Below are positions 1-10,949 of a stretch of 64,000 nucleotides of DNA, one piece after another. The translations under genes were made by a program, and so were the position numbers. The number at the start of each line of letters is the position of its first letter. Positions within the stretch are counted from its first letter, which is position 1. A model generated the notes under the pieces. The model saw nothing but the letters and a program-made list of their open reading frames with translations, had not been told where the DNA came from and did not search any database. Location of the stretch: the NCBI GenBank assembly GCA_000711775.1, contig ARYC01017334.1, positions 1 through 64,000 on the forward strand, in the 5' to 3' direction. This DNA comes from Oxytricha trifallax (lineage: Eukaryota > Ciliophora > Spirotrichea > Sporadotrichida > Oxytrichidae).

Positions 1-147
1 ACTAAATTTTTTAAGATCTTTTAAGAAGTTAGCTGTTTATTTTAAGTTATTAAAGTCTTAAAGCTTCTAAAGAGTGATTTAACTGCTGCTATTTTGAGCA
101 CTTTCAGATTGATTTTGAGATTTATTTATTTTAAATATGAAATATTT
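1..147 (-). CDS. Partial Gln/Ser/Asn-rich protein, runs off left edge
   Basis: Read on the minus strand with TAA/TAG as Gln, this stretch gives about 49 open codons rich in Gln, Asn, Ser and Lys, leaving the window at base 1. It contains short pieces such as QSESAQNSSSQ and KDLKKF, a composition typical of ciliate low-complexity regions. An in-frame TGA lies just upstream. The nearest ATG is in another frame, so the true start or splice site is not visible. No domain is recognised and function is unknown. Confidence 0.35.
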
Positions 148-540
148 GATAACTCATTCTGCTATTTAGTGTTTCTTTTTTTGTTACAAAGGGTACTTCA
201 ATTTCAAAGTCTAACTTACTCGAAAGATATTATTAAATATGTAATTTCTATTGTAAGCTGGCTTAATTAATAGAGCGAATTATTTAAAACTTGGTTATTT
301 TAAAACTTATCTTATTAAGGCACAGCTTGTTTATAGAATTGTTTCAAGTTTCCTCCAAACTAGTGTGCAGGCTTCACTCTTTTCTAAAGTTGATTGTCTT
401 ATTCATTTGATTTTACATAGATATTATATAGTCTCAAATTCTGGGAAATAATTGTAGATATCCAAAAATAACTTCTGTTAAGGATTTTCGTTAGGGCTTA
501 CTTGATATCATTATTTATTCATAAATAAATTTAATATTAT
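148..540. other. AT-rich intergenic stretch
   Basis: No convincing frame in either direction. It lies between two divergent genes, so promoters for both could be here, but no recognisable motif stands out. Confidence 0.3.
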
Positions 541-542
541 AA

Positions 543-3160
543 AATATAGTTAATTAAAACCCTAACGCAAATAAGTACAATAATTATGCCAACAATACTA
601 ACAAGTATTGTTAACAGTATAATTAATATGGAAGTAGGAATGAATATAATCAGACTATCGATGACAACTAAAATAATAACACCAATAACTGCGATGCAAT
701 GAATAATCAAACCAGATAAAGCGATTACAATAAGATTGATCCTCAACCCATACAGAGTAACTACAATAAAATCGAAAACATTCAACCATCAAACGCCTTA
801 TAGAGTGAGTACAATCAGATGTCTTAACCAAGACAAAGTGAATATAACAGTAGTTTTCCTCAAACAACAAATCCATAAACTTTCACTTAACCAGATGAAA
901 CCTCAAAACTAAAGTTAAGCCAAACCTTATCCGCTTAAAACGAAGATTTGAGAAATAAAAATGTTTCAACTGAGGCACTTCAGATAAGGATATCGCTAAG
1001 AATTAGAATTTAGGAGCACTTTACTTTAGGGGTTAAACTATGGAGTAAATGCTTGATTAAAAGAAGAAAAGCTATAAGAAGAGATTGAGCGCAGAAAATG
1101 TGTAAAGAAGAAGCTTTTAAAGCTAGAGATAGAGAAAGCCTGGTGGAATTGTAGAGAAAAGAATTATTTATGCAATCATTAATGGAGCTAATCGATCTTT
1201 CATCAATAAAGTAAGTTCAAAATTTGATAACGAACCATCTGCTGGAGTTTTCAATCATCAAGATCAAATTATAAGCAAGTTTTCTATAAAAAAGCGATTC
1301 CCAAAACCGTTGTTTTCTTTGGTGAATCAAATCAAAATGAAAACAAACAGACTTCATTTATTTAACAACTACAAGATCAACCTTAAAATTGTTAGCTCAC
1401 ACTCAAATGTATGGAGTTATGGAGGAAATAACAACGCTTACAATTACTACTATGACACTAACATTTCATCTAATGAATATCAATAGACTCATCAATCTCC
1501 TCCAACTATGTTAAGCAACACCCAACCAGCAAAGTAGAAGGATAAAAAAAGAAAAAGAAGAGCAAGTTTGACAACTTTTTCAGTTGATGACAATTAATAA
1601 AGCAATGAATACGAGAGTGATGATGGTAATCTAAGTAAAAATCAACCACCTTTGCATACTTAGCACCCCAAAAACGAATATGAGCCCATAAAATCTGAAC
1701 CCACCCTTGTCAGGGGTCACTCAAAAACAAGTTGTCAGCCTCCTCCAGTCTACCAAAAAATAACAATTGCTCCTACTAAAATGCAGAACATCTATTATAG
1801 AGATGATGATGACGATGATAGTGATTTCAATTTTGGACAATCTAATAGTAAGACATTACCTTATATAAGAAGGCAAGCCAACTAAAAGGTCACGGTTGAT
1901 CCCCAAGCCAAAAATAGTAAGCTATTTGGTGATGAAGATTGTGAGGGTACTGACGTCCTTTCCTCGCCGACGAAGTCCATTCCTCACTGGTGACGTCCAT
2001 TCCTCACCGGTGACGTCCATTCCTCACGGTGACGTCCACTCCTCCCCAGTGACGTCCATTTCTCACCATTTTAAAATTTTTTAAATGTTTATTAAATTTA
2101 CTTCTTAAAATGTAAAATTTGTCCATTCAAAGAAAAATCTTTACAATTATTGCAAAAATCTAAAAAGATGATATTAAGCCACCACTAGTCTTCTTAATAA
2201 TATGGTTCAATCCGAGATATTCCATCTTAAATGCATTTTTATAATTAAACATTTTTATTGGTATAATATATTATTACTGCTTTAAACTCTTATGTAAGTC
2301 AATCTGGCCAAGTTAGTCTTTTATAATAAAAATATAAATAAAGTTAAAAATATCGCTTAATTTTTACTTTATTCTTTTGCATCTTCAATTGTTAGCATGC
2401 AATAAATTAAGTCAATTATAAAAACGATATAAAAAAATTGTAATTTATTATTAAATATTTTATTTTTCGTTAACTATTTTTACTTGAAATTATTTTCTTC
2501 GCAATTTAACTTTACATCATTTAAAAAAATAAAGGAATATAATTTGTACTTAATATAGAAATGAAATGAAAGTAAAGTAAGTAAAAAAATAGAACACTAT
2601 TTGCATATCGTTTATATTTAAAGAACTGTTTTACTGATAAACTAAAAAATTTTTATTGTAAAAGCTCAATAACATTATAATTAATATATAAATTTAATTA
2701 AGCCAATAAAAGTATTGGGGTTTAATAAACTTAGATTAAATAATAAGAAATAATTTTAATTATCCAAAAATTAATTGAACGATTTGGGTCTTTTATTATA
2801 AATGACCTTTAATTAACAAGCATAAAAATGAAAGTCAATTATAAACTAAAAGTTCAGTGGTTTAAAAAATAAGGAATAGAGTTTTTAAAAACATAAGTTT
2901 CTAATTAGTTCGAATGCTTTATTCAGGTATTTACATTACATTTATTGATTTTCAGATTGATTAGTGTACAAATAAATTTTCAACTTAAATTTCCTACATG
3001 TCTTAAAAATATTATAATCTTTAATTTTAATGGAGTGTTTGAAAAAAATAAAAAATTGTGAGGAATGGATGTCACTGGTGAGGACCGGACATCACCGTGA
3101 GGAATGGACGTCGTCGGCGAGGAATGAACGTCAATACCCGATTGTGAGGATGACTATTGA
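543..3160 (+). CDS. Gln/Asn-rich acidic protein, interrupted by a mobile element
   Basis: In the TAA/TAG=Gln code, one frame runs from about 543 to about 985 and encodes an Asn/Gln/Tyr-rich region. A second frame runs from about 974 to 1944 and includes KKRKRRAS (nuclear-localisation-like), an acidic DDDDDDSD run and a tail at FGDEDCE. The two frames differ, so a short IES or an indel lies near 970-985. At 1945 the coding sequence is cut by a 1.2 kb element. It resumes after the second target-repeat copy at 3148 with three codons and a TGA at 3158-3160. The start codon is unresolved. No known domain is seen. A nuclear regulatory role is only a guess from composition. Confidence 0.55.
1945..2074 (+). 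repeat. Left TIR made of ~20-bp tandem units
   Basis: About five units of GACGTCCATTCCTCACCGGT with variants. The right TIR (3049-3139) holds the same units inverted. The array may be a set of transposase-binding sites. Confidence 0.8.
3049..3139 (-). repeat. Right TIR, inverted copy of the tandem units
   Basis: The reverse complement of the 1945-2074 array, with fewer units and some divergence. It ends in TACCC next to the second GATTGTGA copy. Confidence 0.8.
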
Positions 3161-4550
3161 CCAATTAAAATAAGTTAACTTCTTGGGTTTATTTTTCTCA
3201 TCACAATTATCTCAAATTTTTATGATCATAATTATTTATTATTATTATTATTAATGTTTTCAATCATTTTCATAAATCTATTCCCAAGAGATTTTGGGGA
3301 TTTATAAATATATAATTTAATTGATTTTAATCCTATTTTTTTCAAATATGTAATAGATAATAACAAATATTAAATGCAAATATTTATTAAAAAAAAGAAA
3401 AATAATCATATGCGGAGAATAAAAAATACCTTATTACACATTTAAATATTCGAATCATTAATTCATTTATTTAATCTCTCAAAAAATATAACAATTTAAA
3501 ATTTTTTTTAAATATTTGAAATATTTTGATCAAATAAGAAATAATAAACAGATTGAATAGTAAAGATAGTAAAATAAAGATTTGCGAAATTTTTAATTAG
3601 GTTACTGATTTATAATTAAATATAATTTATATTAAGATTGCAAAAGGACCATTTTATGGAGAAGCAACACAGACTTTGGTATTTATAGAGCAATATTAAA
3701 TGTAACTTTATCATTTCTTGACCATCGATTCTAATAATGCTGAAATAACGTATTTAATCAGTTATATAATTTTAATATAAATTATAGATAATAGAGTAAG
3801 GATGTAATATAGTCATAGCATAAGAGTGTCTGTCGTTCTCTTCGTTATATAAACCGTTACAGATGTCTTATCGCAAAGTTGCCATATTTTTCCTGCTTCA
3901 TTTTTGAATGTTTTAACGATAAAAAATAAGATATTTTAATAGGATGCTTTACTAAGTCAGCTTTTTAAACAACTCTGGCAACTTTTTGAATTTTTGAACC
4001 TATTCACTAGGATAGTTTGCATCTTTTAGCAGCAAGTAATCCGACAAATCTTTTAAATCGTTAAATAACTCTCCAGTTGTATGGGTTAATTTGGAATAGA
4101 TAAAAAATTAATTATCCAAGGGTTTATATAATTAATAAATTTAATTTTATAAACATAATTTTCCTATCCAAAGGCATGGAGTTTATGGATAAATTATTAA
4201 ATTAAATATAATATGTAGCAACAGTTTCATATTTATTTCTGGAAAAAATAATCTAATCAATATAAAAAAAGAGCGACAATTTATCGATATTTTTTTCTGA
4301 TTGTATCAAATATAATTATATGAATCTTAAGACCAAAAATATTCACAATCTTTGTATTTGAACTTTATCATATGCATTTGCATAAAATGAATTAAATTGC
4401 TAGGTTTTTTTTAGAATCTAATTATTGTAAATATATAATCTCTTTATGAAAAAACAAGCAATAGAAATTCACTAATTCCTTATCAATCTTAATTTAAATA
4501 TTTTATATAAGTATTAATTGTTTATTTTAATCAGTTGTTTAGGTGGGTGT
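3161..4550. other. AT-rich region without a recognised gene
   Basis: Very AT-rich, with no frame of protein-like composition on either strand by eye. It could hold IES-type DNA or short exons I cannot resolve. Confidence 0.3.
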
Positions 4551-4554
4551 CTTA

Positions 4555-7500
4555 CATATAAAATATGGACAAATTGTATATGAATTCAATGTTAATTAGT
4601 AATACTGATACTTTTTCCAATATTAATGAATCTATTATATACTCTATAGCTATAAACATAGATCTATAAATCAAAAATAGCAATTTAGTTTGAACAATCA
4701 CAGTTAAAGAATAATTTAATTTTAATATCTTGTTATGTAATATAATAAATTAAAAAAAGATGGAAAATACATTTTAAAAGAATAAAATCTTCTTTTTATA
4801 TAGATTCAAGCACATAAAATCCGAATAATTTAGATTGAGGTTTAGTTAGCATTTAAAATTGATCTTGCTATTCTAGATCATATTTCATTTTTAAATAATT
4901 TGTGTAAATATATATGATTAATAATTTTAATGTACACACAAGCAACATTACTATAACCTACTGTTACAGTGCAATAAATGGTGGGGCTATCTTTCTGATA
5001 AATAAAAAAAAAATCTACAAAGAATTCAAATTTTATAAATGATAAAGTCGTATTGGTAGAAAGAGGTTCTACAATAACAGGAAATAGTTTGTAAATTTTA
5101 GTTTTATTGAATTTTAATTCTAAAAAATAGTGCATTTATTAGCGGTTCTATATATTGCAATGAGTAATCTTTGTCTTTACATCAACAAAATTCTTCTCCA
5201 ATTTATTTCTTTATTAAAATTTAATATTGATGCTATTTCATCACTTTAAACGAATGAAGGTTTGATGGGTGAAACTATCTATAAACAAGCATTAGCACTT
5301 TAAATTTAGAAGATATCACAATATCAAGGTCTTAAGTTTCTGGAATATCTTCAACAGAGGCTCTATCTACATACAAGGGAATGAAGCTTGGAATTTATAT
5401 AACTCAATAAAATGTTTTATAAGCAATATTACAGTCACAGATACTCAGTCAAGTGGCTACAGTCGGTTCGAGAATTACTAAATAATAAAAAATTTGCTTG
5501 TAAAAATACTACTATTTTTTAAGATCAACAAACCAGGCTTATAGCTTAAAATATCAAGTATAAACGTTACTCAGTTTTCTACGTTCAATCTTTTATAAAA
5601 TAATGAAATTAAATTAATCAAGGAGAATTAATCTATTCTAAAAATCTTAGATCTTTGAATATCTAATCATCTGCTATAAACAAAACAATTTCTTCAATTG
5701 GCCAAGGTTGACTATTAAAGTCTGATAGTTTAAATGCAGAAATCACTTTGATCGTCTATATTAGTTTTTAATTAGTTTTATTTTAGACTTATAAGTCATT
5801 TGTAATTCGAAAAATTGTTTATTAAGTTGTAGAGTCAAAGCTTTCATGATAATTATTAATTTTAATTTATTAATTTCATCTTTGACATCCTTAAAGGAAA
5901 ACTAGGTTTTTTGATAGATGCCCAAAATACTAAGCAACTTTTAATTTTAAAGTTTAACCTCAATAATTGCCAAACTACCACAAACAGATGGGTTAATTAC
6001 CTTTAAAACGTAAAAATATTCACAGTTTTATTTCCACTTATTCAAACATAATAGCTATTAATGGAGGTCTAGGGTTTATTGTAAAAGAATAAAACTTCTT
6101 TCAGTCATAATAACTTTACAAACTTTATACCAACCAAGCTAGTGGATTTTATTTGAAAGATAATGTCTCAATTAAAATTTAATATTGCACATTAACAGAT
6201 TTTACCCAAGAACAACTGGAGCCTTCATTTAAACTGTTTAATCGGATAGTTTCTAGACCCTTAGAGTACTTGTAATAAAACAATTTAAAGTTATAATATC
6301 ACTATTAAGAACTCCGCTTTTAGAAATTTCCATGCTAGGTAATTTGGGGGCATCTTACTTATAACACTTTAAGTTATAAAATTTAAATTAATTACTTATA
6401 ACAGCTACTTCTTGAATACTTATACTTAACAGATTAAAATTTTTACAAGATTCGATCAAAATATCATGGTGGTGTGTTTTACTTAACTAATATAAAAAAC
6501 TCTGTTACATATTTTCCACAATCAATATAAAATACTAAAACATTTTACTTAACTGTATACAAGCGGTAAGTGTTAGATGGAGCGTATATGTATTCTAACA
6601 TAATTAACTAAAAATTCCCTACAAAACACAATCAAAATCCCAAAACTCCTTCGATAGTTTGATTGAGTATTTGATTGATAAAAGTATACTATTGGTGCAT
6701 ACTTTTTTAGGGTTTGGGGTATACCGTTAACTATTCACCGATGACGTCAATTAATCAAAAATGTCATCAATCGCTCACAATGAAGTCAATCAATCACTAT
6801 CGAGTTCATTTACTCACCTATCGTCAATTACTCAGCAGTGCTAATAAATGGTAAAATTGTGCATGGCTCATTTATACTCAATTTAAAATTTGAGCAGGGT
6901 TTTTGAAGTGCAACTTTTAGTGATTCATAAGGGTGGACTCCTTGTTCGATAGCGGGCGGCAGAGTCTCTGTTTATCTACCTTTCTCCTCACTATGCCCCT
7001 ACGAGTTCCAAGAGGATTTTAAAATCTATATGTTTCCTTTTCATGAGAATACCTTTTTCTTATTTTCCAATTTTAATAGAAGAGTAAGTACTTTTAAGGT
7101 TATTAGTTGAATGAGTACCAAATCGCTATTTGTCTTTTTGGATATCAGCTTTTTTTCAATTCAAACGATTAATTAGTTTTAGGTTGTTAAGGAAATGATT
7201 GAAGCAAGAGATGATTGCTAAGCAACAACTTGCTTGAGTGTTTCTTGATTGAGTATTTTAATTAATAAGATAATCAATGTGATGATGCTAAAATTTAAAG
7301 GTCTTTATCACTGAGAATTAAGACGCTATTTCTTTAAATTCAATACCAATAGTTAAAGAGACCTAGCAGTAGCTTAAGAATTATGGAACAGTCTTGCTTT
7401 AGATGTATAATTTAGAATAGTTTTAAGCCATAACTATAATAAATCGGATCCAAAACGCAATTTAATCAATAAATATATAAACTCACTGTCATAAACACAC

Positions 7501-8110
7501 CCAAACCTCGCATATAATTACTTAAATAAATAATATTTAAACTTTAAACCTACATAAATGTTATTGTTAAACCCCTTATAAAGTTTGAGTTAATAGTGTA
7601 CTTTATCAATCAAAAAAGCAATTAAACTACTGAAGGGGTTTTGGGGTTTTGAATAGTCCATCCTAAACTCTTGTTTTTTACTTATTGTGCAATAAAGATG
7701 CTCCGAGAAATTCGATTTAAACTAATTCAGAAAGTAAAAAATGTTTTATATGCAATATAACTTTACAAACTTAAAAAACGCATAGATTAAATTAAGGTAC
7801 TAAAACTATATGATTATATCTGCTTGTAACAATAAAAAATCCTTTGTTAAAGATAAAGAGCAAACCAAAAACAAGTTAAAATTTTTAATCATTTTTATCA
7901 ATTAACCCACTTAATTTTATTATTACATATTTTAAAAATCAGTGACCAGATTTTAACACTACGAAAGTAAGAGAAAAAAGTGTTAAATGGGCTAAGTATT
8001 GAGAAATATAGTTGCACTTGAGTAGTAGCAAATTAATAATTTTAAGTAGAATCCAAATGAAAGATAATATCTTGATAATTAAATCTTAGAGATATCAGGA
8101 AAATCGTAGA
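4555..8110 (+). CDS. Beta-helix-like surface protein, fragmented
   Basis: Several plus-strand frames show the repeating style of parallel beta-helix (pectin-lyase-like) proteins: INGGAIFLI near 4970-5000, INGGLGFIV near 6055-6085, ASGFYLKDNVSI near 6140-6175 and GGVFYLTNI near 6467-6490. Asn, Ser and Thr are abundant and each repeat ends in a short hydrophobic strand. A clean frame runs to 6632, is cut by a telomere-ended element (6633-7651), and continues from 7655 with SPSQTLVFYLLC and a CNITL-type strand. Frames change several times between 4600 and 6000, which means IESs, indels or decay. Large proteins of this kind in ciliates are often secreted or at the surface. The family call rests on repeat style only. 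Confidence 0.4.
6633..7651. mobile_element. 1.0 kb TBE-like element with G4T4/C4A4 ends
   Basis: The right end is GGGGTTTTGGGGTTTTG (7635-7651), a perfect spirotrich telomere repeat. The left end is a mutated complement, CAAAATCCCAAAACTCC (6633-6649). The next ~50 bp continue as an imperfect inverted repeat, for a TIR of about 65 bp. AAT flanks both sides (6630-6632 and 7652-7654), matching the ANT target duplication known for TBE transposons. The interior is too short for the three TBE genes and shows none. It does hold ~20-bp degenerate repeats at 6725-6836 and a GC-rich patch at 6940-7010. This is an internally deleted or non-autonomous TBE relative. Confidence 0.85.
6725..6836 (+). repeat. 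Degenerate ~20-bp tandem repeats inside the telomere-ended element
   Basis: About five diverged units of the form GACGTCAATTAATCA / GTCATCAATCGCTCA / AAGTCAATCAATCAC. They resemble the GACGTCCATTCCTCAC units in the element at 1945-3139. Confidence 0.5.
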
Positions 8111-8199
8111 GTATATACTTTAGAACCAATAATTATAGATATAAATTTAAATGTATGATTAATCATAAAAAAATGAATTAATAGGGTTTAATTACTGAA

Positions 8200-9900
8200 A
8201 AATGAATATAAATTATGCGTTACCAAATTGAACATGCCAGATAAATTAAGAACTTACACATGAAATTTATTGATTAAAATACCACTGAAAATGGCTTTAT
8301 GGGTCAAACCTTTTTATCCAAGTTATATTACTAAAAAATACATGTCAAAATTAATAGTAATGAATTTTAGTTGCAAAATTTATTATGAAATATTATATTT
8401 TTAATAATTTAAATGAGAGTCACTTTAGAGATGAATACTCATAAGACTAGAATTAGATTGATGAAACTAATATCTACGACTATTAAAAGAAAGTCAGCAT
8501 GCTAAAGTAGCACAGCATTAACTACAATTTAAATCTATCTTCTATAATTTCATATGGTAATTGGTAATTAAAATAGTCTGAATTTTATTAATTAAAAATA
8601 ATGATAAATAAACCAAGCGATTACATAGAAAAATGACAGCGACAACGATTAAAATAATCAAACTCAGAGAGACTCGAACTACAACATAATAAATGGTAGT
8701 GATTAAACTAATTCCAATCAAACAAACAGAAATGGGGTATTGGGAATGTATGGATGGTTAATAGGTAACAAATGAAGGGGAACTTAAACTTAATTTAAAG
8801 AGAAATAGTGGAATTACGAATATTCGTTGTGGTAAAGCTAACTTCAAGAGGAGCAAGACTGCTATATTCTATATTCTTAGAATTATTTATATAATTTATA
8901 GTGTGTTTTATAGAGTAAAAGAAGAGGGATGGTGTTTAAACGTCTCAAGATTCCTAAAATGTCCCACTCTACTTAATTAAAATAGTACAAAATCTACAGA
9001 AAGAAAAAATCTCCTCTTGAACGAAGCCCTCGTAACTCCACATAGTAGCTCATCACAGCAAAGAACATCTCCATAAATACCAATAATTTTCATAATTACA
9101 CAATTATTAACGCCCTTTCTAATGAATTTAAGTTCATGTACGACACCAAAAACAAAATAATGATAAAATCAAATAATTTTAGCAAAAAAAAATTACTACA
9201 TGACAAAGTAGAAATAAAATCATACATTGCAGTAGCATAACATCAAGATAATGGAAAATTAAAAAATCATGAAGATTTAATTGTATTTAAAGTTCTGTCA
9301 CAAACATTCTCACTTTGACCCAATAAATCATTCAGTAAAAACGTGCTAAATTGACTCTAAGTACCCCATAAACTCCATAAATTGAAGAAAGCAAAATGGT
9401 GATTATTAGAGTACCCAATTATTGGCAATAATTTGAGGAACTTCTTTTCAAGAAATCAGCGACACCAAAAACCACATTTTGATTTAAGGAAATTACGAAG
9501 AGAAGAGAATATCTGATAAAATTTGGAAGAGCAAACACAGATAATTATATAAATGGAAGAGAAGTGTAGGGAATAAGTAGTGCTGCATTTTTGTAGTGGC
9601 TTATATTGCTAAATTCAATATTTTTCTATCCTATATCTGTCTTGCAACTCTTTTTATTCTTTGATAAGGAAACTTATTAGAAAAATAAAAAAATTAGTAA
9701 CAAGCCTAATAATATCAATTATCATAGCAATCGTTATTTCTTCACCCCATAAAACCTCAATAACCTTCGCAATATTTTACTGTGTTAAGAATACGAGTCA
9801 GATTCATTTCCTGCTTCGAGCATGAACATTTAATTATTTTTAGGCAACCACCCCTACTACGCAAATTCTTTGAGCATTCCCATATGATATTATAGATTTT
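8200..9900 (+). pseudogene. Remnants of an Asn-rich membrane protein gene
   Basis: Short plus-strand blocks of protein-like sequence lie in different frames. An Asn/Asp/Gln-rich piece is near 8637-8700, a basic piece with KKKSPLERSPRNST near 9000-9055, and a block near 9400-9470 ends in RVPNYWQQFEELLF. Another near 9510-9890 contains the hydrophobic run LQWLILLNSIFFYPISVLQL followed by charged residues, which looks like a membrane segment. TGA codons and frame changes separate the blocks. No family is recognised. This could be one gene broken by IESs or a decayed copy. Confidence 0.3.
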
Positions 9901-10139
9901 AGGATCCTCACATACTGATTCTTAGAATAAATTAATTAAATGGCACGAATAATATGTAGAGATACGGGTTCTAGTATGAGGGTTTGAATCACAACGTCTT
10001 TTATTGGAAGATATTACTAGACTTCAAGAAGGTTTTGCTCATCACCATTAATGTGCTCTTTATTACATTCAAGCTACTATAAAGAGTAAGATTTGTCAAA
10101 TTAATATTAATGAAATTATCTTGTCGCTTATTGGTTTCA

Positions 10140-10530
10140 TGTTATTGTTAAAGTTAATTGTAAAAAGAAAAAATGAATTATGCATCATATATTTTATTTT
10201 ATATTAGTAAATATAAATATAAGATTTTATTGAATTAAACAGGAATAAAATATTTTTTATTGATAAAATAATTAGGCTTAGTAATGGAGAGATTTTTTAA
10301 AATATAATATATTCTGTTTGAATTTACTTTCGAGTTTATTTTTTTTAAGATGCCAATTTATTTAATTAATAATTTATTTAATATTATTTTTATTTTGAAT
10401 AAATTGTTTGTAATTATACATTTTTGATAACTTAAATCGAATTATTGCAAAAAATTCAGGCATACGTTACCCCAGAGATCAATGACCTATAATTTAAAGC
10501 CTACATATCAACTGTAAGAAATAACGTAAA
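10140..10530. other. AT-rich spacer
   Basis: Nothing recognised. Possible promoter region for the small plus-strand frame that follows. Confidence 0.3.
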
Positions 10531-10535
10531 ATTGA

Positions 10536-10845
10536 GTGTTTTATTTTAGTTTGGATACATTCTACAATTGTTATTTGTTTACCAGTGATGAATTACCATT
10601 TGGTTCTCAGTTTTGCTCTTCATGTCAATTAAATAATGAATCTGTTGTTGTGATTCTCTGGATAACTTCTAGTTTGATAGATTTCATGAGTTCAAACTTC
10701 GAAGAGTCTTGCTATCCAATAGAGGAAACTTAAGATTTCCTTGACTTAGTACCGATGATTATTTTGAATTTGAAGGTGAATCGGTGTATGCAGCAAAACT
10801 TAATACATAATATGAATCAGTTTTCATCAAACTGTGATTCGCATC
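10536..10845 (+). CDS. Small unassigned protein fragment
   Basis: From an ATG at 10536 the frame reads through Cys/Ser-rich and acidic residues (FCSSCQL, FEESCYPIEET) to about 10740. A strongly protein-like piece, DDYFEFEGESVYAAKL, continues in another frame from about 10755 to a TGA near 10834. The two cannot be read through without a frame change, so a short IES or indel is likely near 10745. The gene lies tail-to-tail with the coiled-coil gene that ends at 10950. No domain recognised. Confidence 0.3.
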
Positions 10846-10949
10846 TGCCTGAAAAGTATTTTAAGTCTAATTCATTGAGTTAAACAAAGTTTGCAAAGTT
10901 AAATGAATTTATAAAAAGAATTTAATTTATTTAAAATTTCAATATAAAA

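Larger units (their letters stand above)
1945..3139. mobile_element. 1.2 kb TIR element with 8-bp target duplication
   Basis: The element starts GGGTACTGACG and ends CGTCAATACCC, so its ends are inverted repeats. It is flanked by GATTGTGA at 1937-1944 and 3140-3147, an 8-bp duplication. The TIRs are about 90-130 bp, made of about 20-bp tandem units around GACGTCCATTCCTCAC, and are much more GC-rich than their surroundings. The core (2075-3048) is AT-rich with no frame I trust, so it is probably non-autonomous. The 8-bp duplication and GGG/CCC ends would suit Merlin, hAT or Mutator-type transposases, but the family is not settled. Confidence 0.85.

Noticed and set aside
1896-2084. 62-residue standard-code ORF over the GACGTC repeats
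   Set aside because: It runs from a real gene into the TIR repeats of an inserted element and has no separate meaning.
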